From positions 1 to 64,000 of the forward strand of contig CACCAP010000002.1 in the NCBI GenBank assembly GCA_902544085.1: a stretch of DNA of 64,000 nucleotides. The letters are read 5' to 3'. Positions within the stretch are counted from its first letter, which is position 1. Every line of letters begins with the position of its first letter. Below the pieces are notes generated by a model. That model ran no database searches and had not been told where the DNA came from. It saw only the letters and a list, made by a program, of their open reading frames with translations. Origin of the DNA: an uncultured Bacteroidota bacterium. GTDB lineage: Bacteria; Bacteroidota; Bacteroidia; Flavobacteriales; Flavobacteriaceae. The translations under genes were made by a program, and so were the position numbers. Below, in pieces: positions 47,652-55,603 of the stretch.

Positions 47652-48362
47652 ATGAGATTCATTGGAGCATTAATTGGAATGTTTATTATGAAGAGCTGGC
47701 TAGGTCTTTTCATAGGTTATTTCATTGGTCTTTTTATTGAAAAGAATTTTACTTTCTCAAGTAAAAATTTATCGACTAATTCAGGTAAATTTGAATTGAA
47801 TTTACTTGGTTTAGCTGCTATTTTAATTAAATCAGATGGAAAGGTTTCGCAGAATGAATTGGACTATGTCAGAAAATATTTCGTATCAGTATTTGGGAAA
47901 AACAGGGCTAACAACATTTTTAAAATCTTCAATGAAAACATTAACAAACAGAAGATCTCATCGAGAGAGATATGCAGTTTTTTTCTTTTAAGATCAAATT
48001 ATGAAACACGACTTCAATTAATACATTTTTTATTTTCAGTAGCGAAGGCAGATGGAATGGTATCCAATAATGAATTGCTTAAGCTAAAGGAATTTTCTAA
48101 TTTGTTTAAAATATCTTTAGCTGACTTTGATAGTATCAAAGCAATGTTTGTTGACCAGATTGGTTCAGCTTACAAAATATTGGAAGTTAGTAGTGATGCA
48201 ACTAATGAACAAATTAAAACTTCATACAGAAGATTGGTTAAAATTCACCATCCTGATAAAATTCAGAACTTAGATGATAGTTATAAAAAAATTGCCAAAG
48301 AAAAGTTTCAGAAAATTCAAGATGCTTACGAGAAAATTAAAAAAGAAAGAGCAATAAAATAA
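47652..48362 (+). CDS. TerB-like and DnaJ domain membrane protein
   Basis: This 236-residue DjlA-like protein has an N-terminal glycine-zipper membrane segment (about 1-28, FIGALIGMFIMKSWLGLFIG). A TerB-type helical domain follows (about 50-150, LAAILIKSDGKVSQNELDYV and VAKADGMVSNNELLKL), with a C-terminal J domain (about 170-236, HHPDK). I start at the ATG at 47652; the open frame begins 108 nt earlier but that part overlaps the divergent bacilliredoxin gene. It likely recruits DnaK to the membrane. The stop shares one base with the next start. Confidence 0.9.
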   Translation: MRFIGALIGMFIMKSWLGLFIGYFIGLFIEKNFTFSSKNLSTNSGKFELNLLGLAAILIKSDGKVSQNELDYVRKYFVSVFGKNRANNIFKIFNENINKQKISSREICSFFLLRSNYETRLQLIHFLFSVAKADGMVSNNELLKLKEFSNLFKISLADFDSIKAMFVDQIGSAYKILEVSSDATNEQIKTSYRRLVKIHHPDKIQNLDDSYKKIAKEKFQKIQDAYEKIKKERAIK

Positions 48363-48922
48363 TGGATACATTTTTGTTTTATTTAAAAGTTGGTATTAAT
48401 CACATTTTAGACATTAATGCTTATGATCATTTGCTATTCCTAAGCTCAATTACACTTCCTTACACATTCAAAAGATATTATAGTTTATTTTGGATTGTCA
48501 CTTTTTTCACAATTGGTCACACATTTTCCTTGTTTATCTCAACCTACCGTATATACAATCCGGACTTAAATATTATTGAGTTTTTAATTCCAGCAACGAT
48601 ACTGTTTTCAGCAGTGAGTAATTTGATCCTAAAAGTTCAAGTGAAAAAATCATCATTAAGTTACTTAGTATCGTTATTGTTTGGTTTAATTCACGGATTT
48701 GGTTTCGCAGGTTTCTATGATCAAATTACTTTTTCTGATAAAATTGAATTTATTCCACTAATAGGTTTCACTGTTGGGGTTGAGATTGCTCAAATCATCA
48801 TTGTATTTTTTGTATTACTGCTTTCAACAATATTAAATTCAAGAAGTAACTTTTTCTCAAAAAACTTCATAAAAATTATGTCAATTCTAATTTGTTTACT
48901 AACTATACTAATATTTTTTTAG
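48362..48922 (+). CDS. HupE/UreJ-family membrane protein
   Basis: This 186-residue protein has about six membrane helices. The family histidines are visible: GINHILDINAYDHLLFL near the start, FFTIGHTFSLFIS, and GLIHGFGFAGFYDQ. HupE and UreJ are linked to nickel entry for hydrogenase and urease, but no such enzyme is nearby, and similar short forms are common in flavobacteria. The metal is unknown. It starts on the last base of the DnaJ gene stop and its own stop abuts the next GTG. Confidence 0.87.
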   Translation: MDTFLFYLKVGINHILDINAYDHLLFLSSITLPYTFKRYYSLFWIVTFFTIGHTFSLFISTYRIYNPDLNIIEFLIPATILFSAVSNLILKVQVKKSSLSYLVSLLFGLIHGFGFAGFYDQITFSDKIEFIPLIGFTVGVEIAQIIIVFFVLLLSTILNSRSNFFSKNFIKIMSILICLLTILIFF

Positions 48923-49348
48923 GTGAAAAGTAAGGAGAACAAATACGACAAAGCATATTTAAAAATGGCTAGGGAGTGGGGCAACCTGTCCTATTGCGAA
49001 AGAAGAAAAGTCGGGGCTCTGATTGTCAAGGACAGAATGATAATTTCGGATGGCTATAACGGTACTCCAACAGGTATGGAGAACATATGTGAGGATGAAG
49101 AAAACTACACCAAGTGGTATGTGCTTCATGCAGAGGCAAATGCAATAATGAAAGTTGCCTCTTCAACACAATCATGCTCAGGAGCAACATTATATGTTAC
49201 TCTTTCACCGTGTAAGGATTGTAGTAAATTGATTTATCAAGCTGGTATTGTGAGAGTGGTTTATATAGACCAGTATAAGGATACCACAGGAATTGATTTT
49301 TTAAAAGATGCTGGTGTTGAGGTAGTTCAAATCGCTAATCCTTATTGA
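48923..49348 (+). CDS. Deoxycytidylate (dCMP) deaminase
   Basis: This 141-residue zinc enzyme deaminates dCMP to dUMP for dTTP synthesis. The zinc and catalytic motifs are LHAEANAIMKVA and LSPCKDCSKLI. NGTPTGMENICED fits the dCMP deaminase/ComEB subfamily. It uses a GTG start directly after the previous stop. Ribonucleotide reductase genes lie close by on the other strand, a sensible but separate nucleotide link. The end overlaps a small convergent ORF by 14 bp. Confidence 0.93.
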   Translation: MKSKENKYDKAYLKMAREWGNLSYCERRKVGALIVKDRMIISDGYNGTPTGMENICEDEENYTKWYVLHAEANAIMKVASSTQSCSGATLYVTLSPCKDCSKLIYQAGIVRVVYIDQYKDTTGIDFLKDAGVEVVQIANPY

Positions 49349-49529
49349 TTTTACCAACTTTTTCGGATAGTATAAAGATTATGATTAATAGCGCAGCACA
49401 AGATGTTGCTAGCATTCCGATCAATGAAATCCTATTTTCCGCTGAAAGCAATGCATAATTAAAGTCATAATAAAAAATATTAATACCAAGCACAATTAGA
49501 CATAAGGATAGTATTAAATATTTAATCAT
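49335..49529 (-). CDS. Small two-helix membrane protein
   Basis: This 64-residue predicted protein has two clear membrane helices (about 3-20 and 36-56) around a short polar loop (NYALLSAENRIS). I recognise no family. It begins 42 nt after nrdA on the same strand, and its end overlaps the dCMP deaminase gene by 14 bp. The hydrophobic pattern and the ATG start favour a real gene, but its size leaves doubt. Confidence 0.55.
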   Translation of the reverse strand: MIKYLILSLCLIVLGINIFYYDFNYALLSAENRISLIGMLATSCAALLIIIFILSEKVGKINKD

Positions 49530-49571
49530 TGAAATTGGTGATGTTATGTAGATTGATAAACTTTAGACAAA

Positions 49572-51275
49572 TTAACCTTCACAGCTTTCACACTCCTTTT
49601 TCTGTTTGAACTTTTGTGCTGCATTCATACTGTGCTGATAGTACAAAGACTTAAGTCCTAATTTCCATGCTGTGACATGAATTTTGTTGACTTCTTTGGT
49701 TGGAGTATCTGGATGAATAATTATGTTGAGTGATTGGCCCTGATCTATGTAGTTTTGTCTGTTGGCTGCTTGATATATAATTGATAATTGATCAATCTCT
49801 GGGTATGTTTTAAAGACTTCTTTTTCATTTTCAGACAAGAAATCTAAGCCTTGGACAGAGCCATCCATGTCTCTAATTTCTTTCCATACTTCGGGTGTGT
49901 TCATGCCTTTGTCTTCGAGAAGTTTTACTAAAAAAGGATTTTTGATCGTTGTTTTAATTTTTGCAATATCCTTAACATAAATGTTTGACCATATTGGTTC
50001 TATACCTTGAGATACTTGACCCAAAATAAAGGCAGATGACGTAGTTGGTGCTATTGCATTGAGAGTCGTATTCCTTCTTCCGTAGCCCTTAAGTAATTCT
50101 GGTTCCCCAAATTTTTCTGCTAGGTATTTTGATGCTATGTTTGAGCGTTTTTGGATCAGCTTAAAAACCTCACTATTTAAATTGTACGCTTCTTGGCTGT
50201 CGAAGGGTAACATTTTAGACTGCAGCAAGGAATGCCATCCCAAAGCTCCCATTCCAAGTGCACGGTTGTCCTTGGAAAAATTATATGCTCTTTCCATAAA
50301 AAGGAAAGTTTGTTGATCATCTAAGTTTTTGGAGTTTTTGTATCTCTCAAGTTTTTCAAGGAATTCTGTTATTACTGCATCGAGAAAATAGATCATTGTT
50401 TCAACAGCATCTGTATCCTTCCACTTATCGTAATGCAATACATTGATGCTTGACAAAACACAAACAAAAGACCATTTGTGATCGGAGGGTAGCATAATTT
50501 CTGTACATAAATTGCTTGCATAAATCGGTAACTTCTTGTCCTTGTATACATCTGCTGCATTGTTGTTTGCGTTGTCTGTGAAGAAAATATAAGGATAGCC
50601 CATTTCTCCACGGCTTTGCAATACCTTGGCCCAAACAGTCCTTTTATCATTGTCCCCGTCAATCATTTCTTGCATCCAATCATTAGTTACTGTGACTCCG
50701 TGTGTTAGTTCTTGTATTGGGTTTCCTTCGGTTCCTATTTCTAGGAATTCCATAATGTCTGGATGATCAATTGGAAGATATGGAGAAAAACGACCTCTTC
50801 TGACAGATCCTTGACTGACAACATCAACCATGGATTCGAATAGTCTCATAACATGGACAGCTCCTGATGCTTGTCCGTTATCTTTTATTTCAGCGCCACG
50901 ATGTCTGATCTTTCCAAAGTAACCAGATGTTCCTCCACCCAATTTGGACATCATACCAACTTCTGATTGAGAATATAAAATATTTCCAATGTCATCGTCT
51001 ATGTGGGAGCCAAAGCAACTTATTGGTAGCCCTCGCTCCTTGCCAAAGTTTGACCAAACAGGTGAGGCTAAAGAATAGTAGCCCTCTGACATATAGTGAT
51101 AAAATTTTTCAGCATATCCTGGCATTTGGAGTATCTCCTCTGCTCTTTTGGCAATGTTAGCAATGCGCTTTTCTGCTGTCAAACCTTCACCCAAATACCC
51201 GGCAGCAAGAAACTTTCTGCTATTTTCGTTAAGCCAAGCAAATGTTTTTTCGGTTGTTAGGTTGTCAGTTTGCAT
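49572..51275 (-). CDS. nrdA: Class I ribonucleotide reductase large subunit without ATP-cone
   Basis: This 567-residue catalytic subunit reduces ribonucleoside diphosphates. It begins directly with the RNR fold (LNENSRKFLAAGYL), with no N-terminal ATP-cone. The active-site cysteines are in LPISCFGSHIDDD, SNLCTEIMLPS (the N-x-C-x-E radical motif) and FVCVLSSINV. The C-terminal shuttle pair is CESCEG. It is much shorter than the about 760-residue E. coli enzyme. It starts 3 nt after nrdB, whose product carries the ATP-cone instead. Confidence 0.96.
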   Translation of the reverse strand: MQTDNLTTEKTFAWLNENSRKFLAAGYLGEGLTAEKRIANIAKRAEEILQMPGYAEKFYHYMSEGYYSLASPVWSNFGKERGLPISCFGSHIDDDIGNILYSQSEVGMMSKLGGGTSGYFGKIRHRGAEIKDNGQASGAVHVMRLFESMVDVVSQGSVRRGRFSPYLPIDHPDIMEFLEIGTEGNPIQELTHGVTVTNDWMQEMIDGDNDKRTVWAKVLQSRGEMGYPYIFFTDNANNNAADVYKDKKLPIYASNLCTEIMLPSDHKWSFVCVLSSINVLHYDKWKDTDAVETMIYFLDAVITEFLEKLERYKNSKNLDDQQTFLFMERAYNFSKDNRALGMGALGWHSLLQSKMLPFDSQEAYNLNSEVFKLIQKRSNIASKYLAEKFGEPELLKGYGRRNTTLNAIAPTTSSAFILGQVSQGIEPIWSNIYVKDIAKIKTTIKNPFLVKLLEDKGMNTPEVWKEIRDMDGSVQGLDFLSENEKEVFKTYPEIDQLSIIYQAANRQNYIDQGQSLNIIIHPDTPTKEVNKIHVTAWKLGLKSLYYQHSMNAAQKFKQKKECESCEG

Positions 51276-51278
51276 ACT

Positions 51279-52553
51279 TTAGAATAGGTCGTCGCTTGTT
51301 ATACTTTGTGTTTTTTTGCTGTAATTTATCGATCTCTTAACAAAAAAGTCACCATGTTTGGTTCCTATGATTTCATCATCAAACCATTCTGTTTCTGAGA
51401 CCAAATCTTGATCAACATCAAATACTTTTTCGATGCCAATGCTCTCTAAGGAGTTATTGAATCTGTTTTTTAGGAATTCGTTGACAACGGCTTTTGGTAA
51501 AAAATCCAATTCACCATTCTCGAAGATCCAGTCAACAACTTCACTTTCTGCTTCAAAAGCATCTTTACACATTTGTTTTATGCTTTCATGATAATTTTTT
51601 GTGAACCATTCTGGATTTTCTTTTTGCAGGATTTTAATTAAGTCAATTCCAAAGTCTCCGTGGATTTGCTCCTCCTTGGATGTTGCTTCAACAACATTTG
51701 AAATTCCTTTCAGCATATTTTTGTGTTTGTTGAATGCCATTATGATTAAAAACTGAGAGAATAGGGAAACGTGCTCAATAAATAAAGAAAACAGAAGGAT
51801 TGATTCCGCGTACTCCCTGTTGTCATCGCTTTTCGAGTTTTTGAGCGCTGTTTCTAAGTAGCGTACTCTTTTCATGATGGCAGGTTTTTTCTTGAGTTCC
51901 TTAAATTCAGAGTTCAGTCCAAGTATTTCAAGCAAGTGTGAGTAGGCATCGGCATGGCGGACTTCACTTTCAGCAAAGGTGGATCCCACTGAGCCAATTT
52001 CTGGCTTGGGAATCCTGTGATATATGTCTCCCCAGAATGACTTCACAGCAACCTCTATTTGCGAGATTGCTAACATTGTGTTTTTTATTGCGCTGCGCTC
52101 CGAGTCCGTGAGTTGGATTTTAAAGTCCTGTATGTCACTAGTGAAATTAAACTCAGAATGAATCCAGTATGAGTGTCTGATTGCAGGAACGTATTCATAC
52201 AAGTGCGGGTACTCATAGGGCTTTAAATTGATTCGTTTTTCGAAAATGTCAGTTTGTCTTTGTTGAGTCCTTTTATTTCTGTAAAGAATATATGCTTTTG
52301 CAACCTCCTTAAATTTGCTATCCATTAATTCATTCTCAACAATGTCTTGCACCTCTTCGATTGTTGGAATATAGGTTTGGTCATTATTTTTTCTGCCGAC
52401 TAACTTTTGATAAACTGACAGGGCAACATCCTGAGCATTTTGCTCACTCCCATTTCCAACTGCATTCATGGCTTTATGGATTGCCCCAGTGATCTTGTCC
52501 AAGCTGAAAGGTTTGGTGCTGAAGTCTCTCTTGATAATATATTCTATCTCCAT
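51279..52553 (-). CDS. nrdB: Class I ribonucleotide reductase small subunit with N-terminal ATP-cone
   Basis: This 424-residue radical-generating subunit has an extra ATP-cone at residues 1-95 (YIIKRDFSTKPFSLDKITGA and VAKAYILYRNKRTQQR). The ferritin-like domain keeps likely metal ligands Glu167, Glu197 and His200 (SEVRHADAY), Glu260, Glu295 and His298 (EEQIH). Tyr204 sits at the radical-tyrosine position. ATP-cone-bearing NrdB with cone-less NrdA was described in the flavobacterium Leeuwenhoekiella blandensis, where dATP inhibits through the small subunit. The same control is inferred here. Confidence 0.95.
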   Translation of the reverse strand: MEIEYIIKRDFSTKPFSLDKITGAIHKAMNAVGNGSEQNAQDVALSVYQKLVGRKNNDQTYIPTIEEVQDIVENELMDSKFKEVAKAYILYRNKRTQQRQTDIFEKRINLKPYEYPHLYEYVPAIRHSYWIHSEFNFTSDIQDFKIQLTDSERSAIKNTMLAISQIEVAVKSFWGDIYHRIPKPEIGSVGSTFAESEVRHADAYSHLLEILGLNSEFKELKKKPAIMKRVRYLETALKNSKSDDNREYAESILLFSLFIEHVSLFSQFLIIMAFNKHKNMLKGISNVVEATSKEEQIHGDFGIDLIKILQKENPEWFTKNYHESIKQMCKDAFEAESEVVDWIFENGELDFLPKAVVNEFLKNRFNNSLESIGIEKVFDVDQDLVSETEWFDDEIIGTKHGDFFVKRSINYSKKTQSITSDDLF

Positions 52554-52869
52554 AATGTATAATAATAATTTAAAGGCAAACGGTAAGTTTTAAATTTTTA
52601 CCACAAGTGAAGTTCCAACTTATTTTACCTGCTTCAAAAGGGGGCTTGGTAACTTTTTCAACAAAGTTTTCAACATACGTTTTTTTACAAAAAATTATTG
52701 TAATGTACGTAATAATTCACATATTTAATGACGATTTATCACAGTAAATGTTCAAATGTCTGTAAAATCTGAAAATAAATTGAAATATACATTTTTATGA
52801 CTAGTAAACAATTATTTTTTTGTTTATCCAATTTATTCAAAAAAATAAAATTCTCTTTTTTTAAAAAAT
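52554..52869. other. 316-bp non-coding region upstream of nrdB
   Basis: No credible gene is seen on either strand. It holds the presumed nrdBA promoter, a 12-bp-period direct repeat at 52655-52675, an imperfect TTACAA/TTGTAA inverted pair around 52686-52704, and a weak A/T hairpin near 52805-52826 downstream of the arsenate reductase gene. Confidence 0.6.
52655..52675 (-). promoter_or_regulatory. Direct repeat TGTTGAAAA upstream of nrdB
   Basis: On the minus strand TGTTGAAAA occurs twice, separated by CTT, so the period is 12 bp, about one helical turn. The opposite-strand form TTTTCAACA matches seven of nine positions of the DnaA box TTATCCACA. It lies about 100 nt before the nrdB start. 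It could bind DnaA or an nrd regulator; neither is shown. Confidence 0.45.
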
Positions 52870-53283
52870 TTAAAAATATGTTGCGCAAAATTCCTGGCAA
52901 AACTTTTTGATTTCATTTCTGCACTTTTCAAAACCAAAAATTAATTTTTCTTCATCCTCAATTTTTGATGGATCAAAGAAATTTTTATGAATTCTTACAG
53001 CCTTATTTGAAAAAAAATTAGGACATGTTTCGTGTGCATGATTACAAACGGTTATAATAAAATCAAAATTAATGTGTTCATATTCCGATACATGGTTGCT
53101 TGTGTGTTTAGAAATATCAACACCATCCCGCTTCATAATTTTTATTGCGTTTTCATTAATCGCATGGTTTTCTACACCCGCACTATGAACCTCTGCCTCA
53201 CCATTTAGAAACGCTTTTAAGTAGCCCTCTGCCATTTGACTTCTGCAAGAATTTCCAGTACATAACACCAATACTTTTTTCAC
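52870..53283 (-). CDS. arsC: Thioredoxin-coupled arsenate reductase
   Basis: This 137-residue low-molecular-weight phosphatase-fold enzyme reduces arsenate to arsenite. The P-loop CTGNSCRS gives Cys8 and Arg14. Cys80 and Cys87 in ITVCNHAHETCP match the relay cysteines of the S. aureus ArsC type (10, 82, 89) in spacing, and FFDPSK carries the general acid. A plain tyrosine phosphatase would lack the two relay cysteines. It begins 20 nt after the PiT phosphate transporter gene, so it can detoxify arsenate entering by phosphate uptake. No arsenite pump gene is in the operon. Confidence 0.88.
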   Translation of the reverse strand: MKKVLVLCTGNSCRSQMAEGYLKAFLNGEAEVHSAGVENHAINENAIKIMKRDGVDISKHTSNHVSEYEHINFDFIITVCNHAHETCPNFFSNKAVRIHKNFFDPSKIEDEEKLIFGFEKCRNEIKKFCQEFCATYF

Positions 53284-53303
53284 AGTCTGAGATTAATGAA
53301 TTA

Positions 53304-55580
53304 TTACTCCTCTATTTTCTTGTCGTATTTTTCTGAGTACAATTCCAAAATTTTTAAGTACTCACCTACTATGTTTTGGGTCTTATTTAAAAACTCAAAA
53401 TACAATCGTGTGTTTCTAGGACCTGAATCTTTGTCCTTGGTTCTTGACACTTGTGATTTAATTTTTTTATTCAATGATTTAACTAAGGATTCTTTTATTG
53501 AGAAAATACTTTTTATTTCCTCATATTTTCTCTTTTCAAATGTTTGAACTATTTTCCCAAAAAAATTATTCATATCATTTTCCAATTCCTTTAACTCTCT
53601 CAGCTGATTGTACGTAAGTCCTCTATGATTGTTGTTAAAGTGTTTATACATGGACTTAGAAATTGTCTGCATAGATAAGGTTATATTTTCTAGCCCACCT
53701 AGAATTTTCATATGAAAATCAGATGCTGATTCTTTAGACGCTTCATCTAAATTTTTAATAAAGTAGAATACATTGTTTGCAATCAGGTCAACATCTTTGT
53801 CTAGTTTTGATACTGTTGTTTGATTTTCTTTAAGTGTTGAAATATCTTTTGAAGCTAGACCTTCAAATGTTTTCTGAAATAGTTTATTTACCCTTTTTGA
53901 AAATTTTGTGATATTTTTTGAGCTTTCAAAGATTACTCCTTTGATAGATTTGCTTTCAATCATTTCAAGTTCTTCTTCCTCAATTTCTTTTATTCTTCTT
54001 TCTTTATGTAAAAAATAATTCTTAGTTAAGACGTACCCCACTAAAATTACCAATACGATTAGTCCAACTTCTTCAAAGTAGTAGAGCATGGATACGATTA
54101 TTCCAGAAGCAGTGAAGGCGATTAGAGCTGTCATTAACCATCCACCGATTACATTTATAACTCCTGCAACTCTGTAAACAGCGCTCTCACTTCCCCATGC
54201 TTTATCTGCTAGGGAAGTTCCCATTGCTACCATGAATGTTACATATGTTGTAGATAGTGGAAGTTTATATGATGTTGCAACAGAGATTAAAATTGCTGCA
54301 ACTACTAAATTCACTGAAGCTCTTATTTTATCAAAAGCTGGTCTGTCTTTTCTAAGTATTAGTGTATTGATTTTAGGTTTTATGTATTGACTATCTACAA
54401 AATCAAGTATTGGTTTTGGTGTTATTTTTGAAAAATTTTCTACAAATGCTGATCCAGCTCTAACAAGAAACCTTGAAAGAAAATTTGGTTCAAATCTTTC
54501 AATTGTTTCCTCTTGCCTTGAAAGATCAATAGATGTTTTAATTACAGATTTTGCTTTTGATGACGTCCATAAAGTAAGTACCATGATTATTCCTGCACCT
54601 AATAATATAAATGTTGGAGCAGAAACTTTTTCGCTTAAAATTTCCATTGTAAAACTCTCAGCTGAGACTCCACTTGCAGACCAAGCTAAGAAGGATTCAT
54701 AACCAGCAATCGGAACACCTATGAAATTTACCAAATCATTTCCTGCAAATGCTAATGCAAGTGCAAAGGTTCCAACACAAATAATTAGTGTATAAATATT
54801 TAATTTAAAAACAGAGTTGAATAAATAGGATAGAATTGTTAAAATTAGCAGCGATAATAAGACAATCATGGTCAGGTTAATGTCAATGAAGTTGGAGATG
54901 GATAAGCCACCTAAAATATCATATTGATTCTCAGAGTATGGTGTACCTTTAAGACCTTTGATAACAATAAAATAAAATATGGATGTCAACGCAATTCCAC
55001 CAAACAGAGAACCCATCCATTTTGCTTTTTCCTCAAATTTGAACGATAAAATAATTCTTGATATAAATTGAATTAGTGCACCTATTGAAAAAGCAACGAT
55101 CACAGAGAAGAAAATCCCAAAAATAATTTGAGTTGCTTTTGATGTATTGATATAATCACTAAGTTCTACAAAGCTCAAATCCAAAGCTGATAATTTAATT
55201 AATGAGATAACAACAGCAGCACCAAGCAACTCAAAAACTATTGAGACTGTTGTGGAAGTAGGAAGTCCATAAGAATTAAAAACATCCAATAATAATATGT
55301 CAGTAATCATTACTGCCATAAAAATTATCATGATCTCCGAAAAAACGAACATTTCTGGATTAAAAATTCCTTTCCTTGCAACTTCCATCATCCCACTTGA
55401 TGATATTGCTCCAAAAGCAACTCCTAATGATGCAATTACCATGAGAGTTTTGAATGAGACAACTTTTGACCCAATTGCTGAGTTTAAAAAATTAACAGCA
55501 TCGTTACTGACACCAACCACTAAGTCAGCAATCGCGAGAAGACCTAATATTACGACAAGAATTAAGTAAAAATCCGACAT
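53304..55580 (-). CDS. PiT-family inorganic phosphate transporter with PhoU-like C-terminal domain
   Basis: This 758-residue protein is a low-affinity Pi/cation symporter of the PiT family. The two repeat signatures are GVSNDAVNFLNSAIGS (about 23-38) and AGNDLVNFIGVPIAG, within about 12 membrane helices. A cytosolic helical region (about 530-758), made of coiled-coil and PhoU-like segments, is fused at the C-terminus; this is common in Bacteroidetes. It lies 23 nt after a TonB receptor gene and 20 nt before arsC, so outer-membrane capture, inner-membrane uptake and arsenate defence are in one transcript. Confidence 0.94.
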   Translation of the reverse strand: MSDFYLILVVILGLLAIADLVVGVSNDAVNFLNSAIGSKVVSFKTLMVIASLGVAFGAISSSGMMEVARKGIFNPEMFVFSEIMIIFMAVMITDILLLDVFNSYGLPTSTTVSIVFELLGAAVVISLIKLSALDLSFVELSDYINTSKATQIIFGIFFSVIVAFSIGALIQFISRIILSFKFEEKAKWMGSLFGGIALTSIFYFIVIKGLKGTPYSENQYDILGGLSISNFIDINLTMIVLLSLLILTILSYLFNSVFKLNIYTLIICVGTFALALAFAGNDLVNFIGVPIAGYESFLAWSASGVSAESFTMEILSEKVSAPTFILLGAGIIMVLTLWTSSKAKSVIKTSIDLSRQEETIERFEPNFLSRFLVRAGSAFVENFSKITPKPILDFVDSQYIKPKINTLILRKDRPAFDKIRASVNLVVAAILISVATSYKLPLSTTYVTFMVAMGTSLADKAWGSESAVYRVAGVINVIGGWLMTALIAFTASGIIVSMLYYFEEVGLIVLVILVGYVLTKNYFLHKERRIKEIEEEELEMIESKSIKGVIFESSKNITKFSKRVNKLFQKTFEGLASKDISTLKENQTTVSKLDKDVDLIANNVFYFIKNLDEASKESASDFHMKILGGLENITLSMQTISKSMYKHFNNNHRGLTYNQLRELKELENDMNNFFGKIVQTFEKRKYEEIKSIFSIKESLVKSLNKKIKSQVSRTKDKDSGPRNTRLYFEFLNKTQNIVGEYLKILELYSEKYDKKIEE

Positions 55581-55603
55581 TAAAAGAACTAAGTTAAAAA
55601 TAA

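Noticed and set aside
52805-52826. A/T hairpin (TAAACAA with TTGTTTA) as terminator after arsC
   Set aside because: It has only seven A/T-rich pairs and no adjacent G-C stem, so it is too weak to call.
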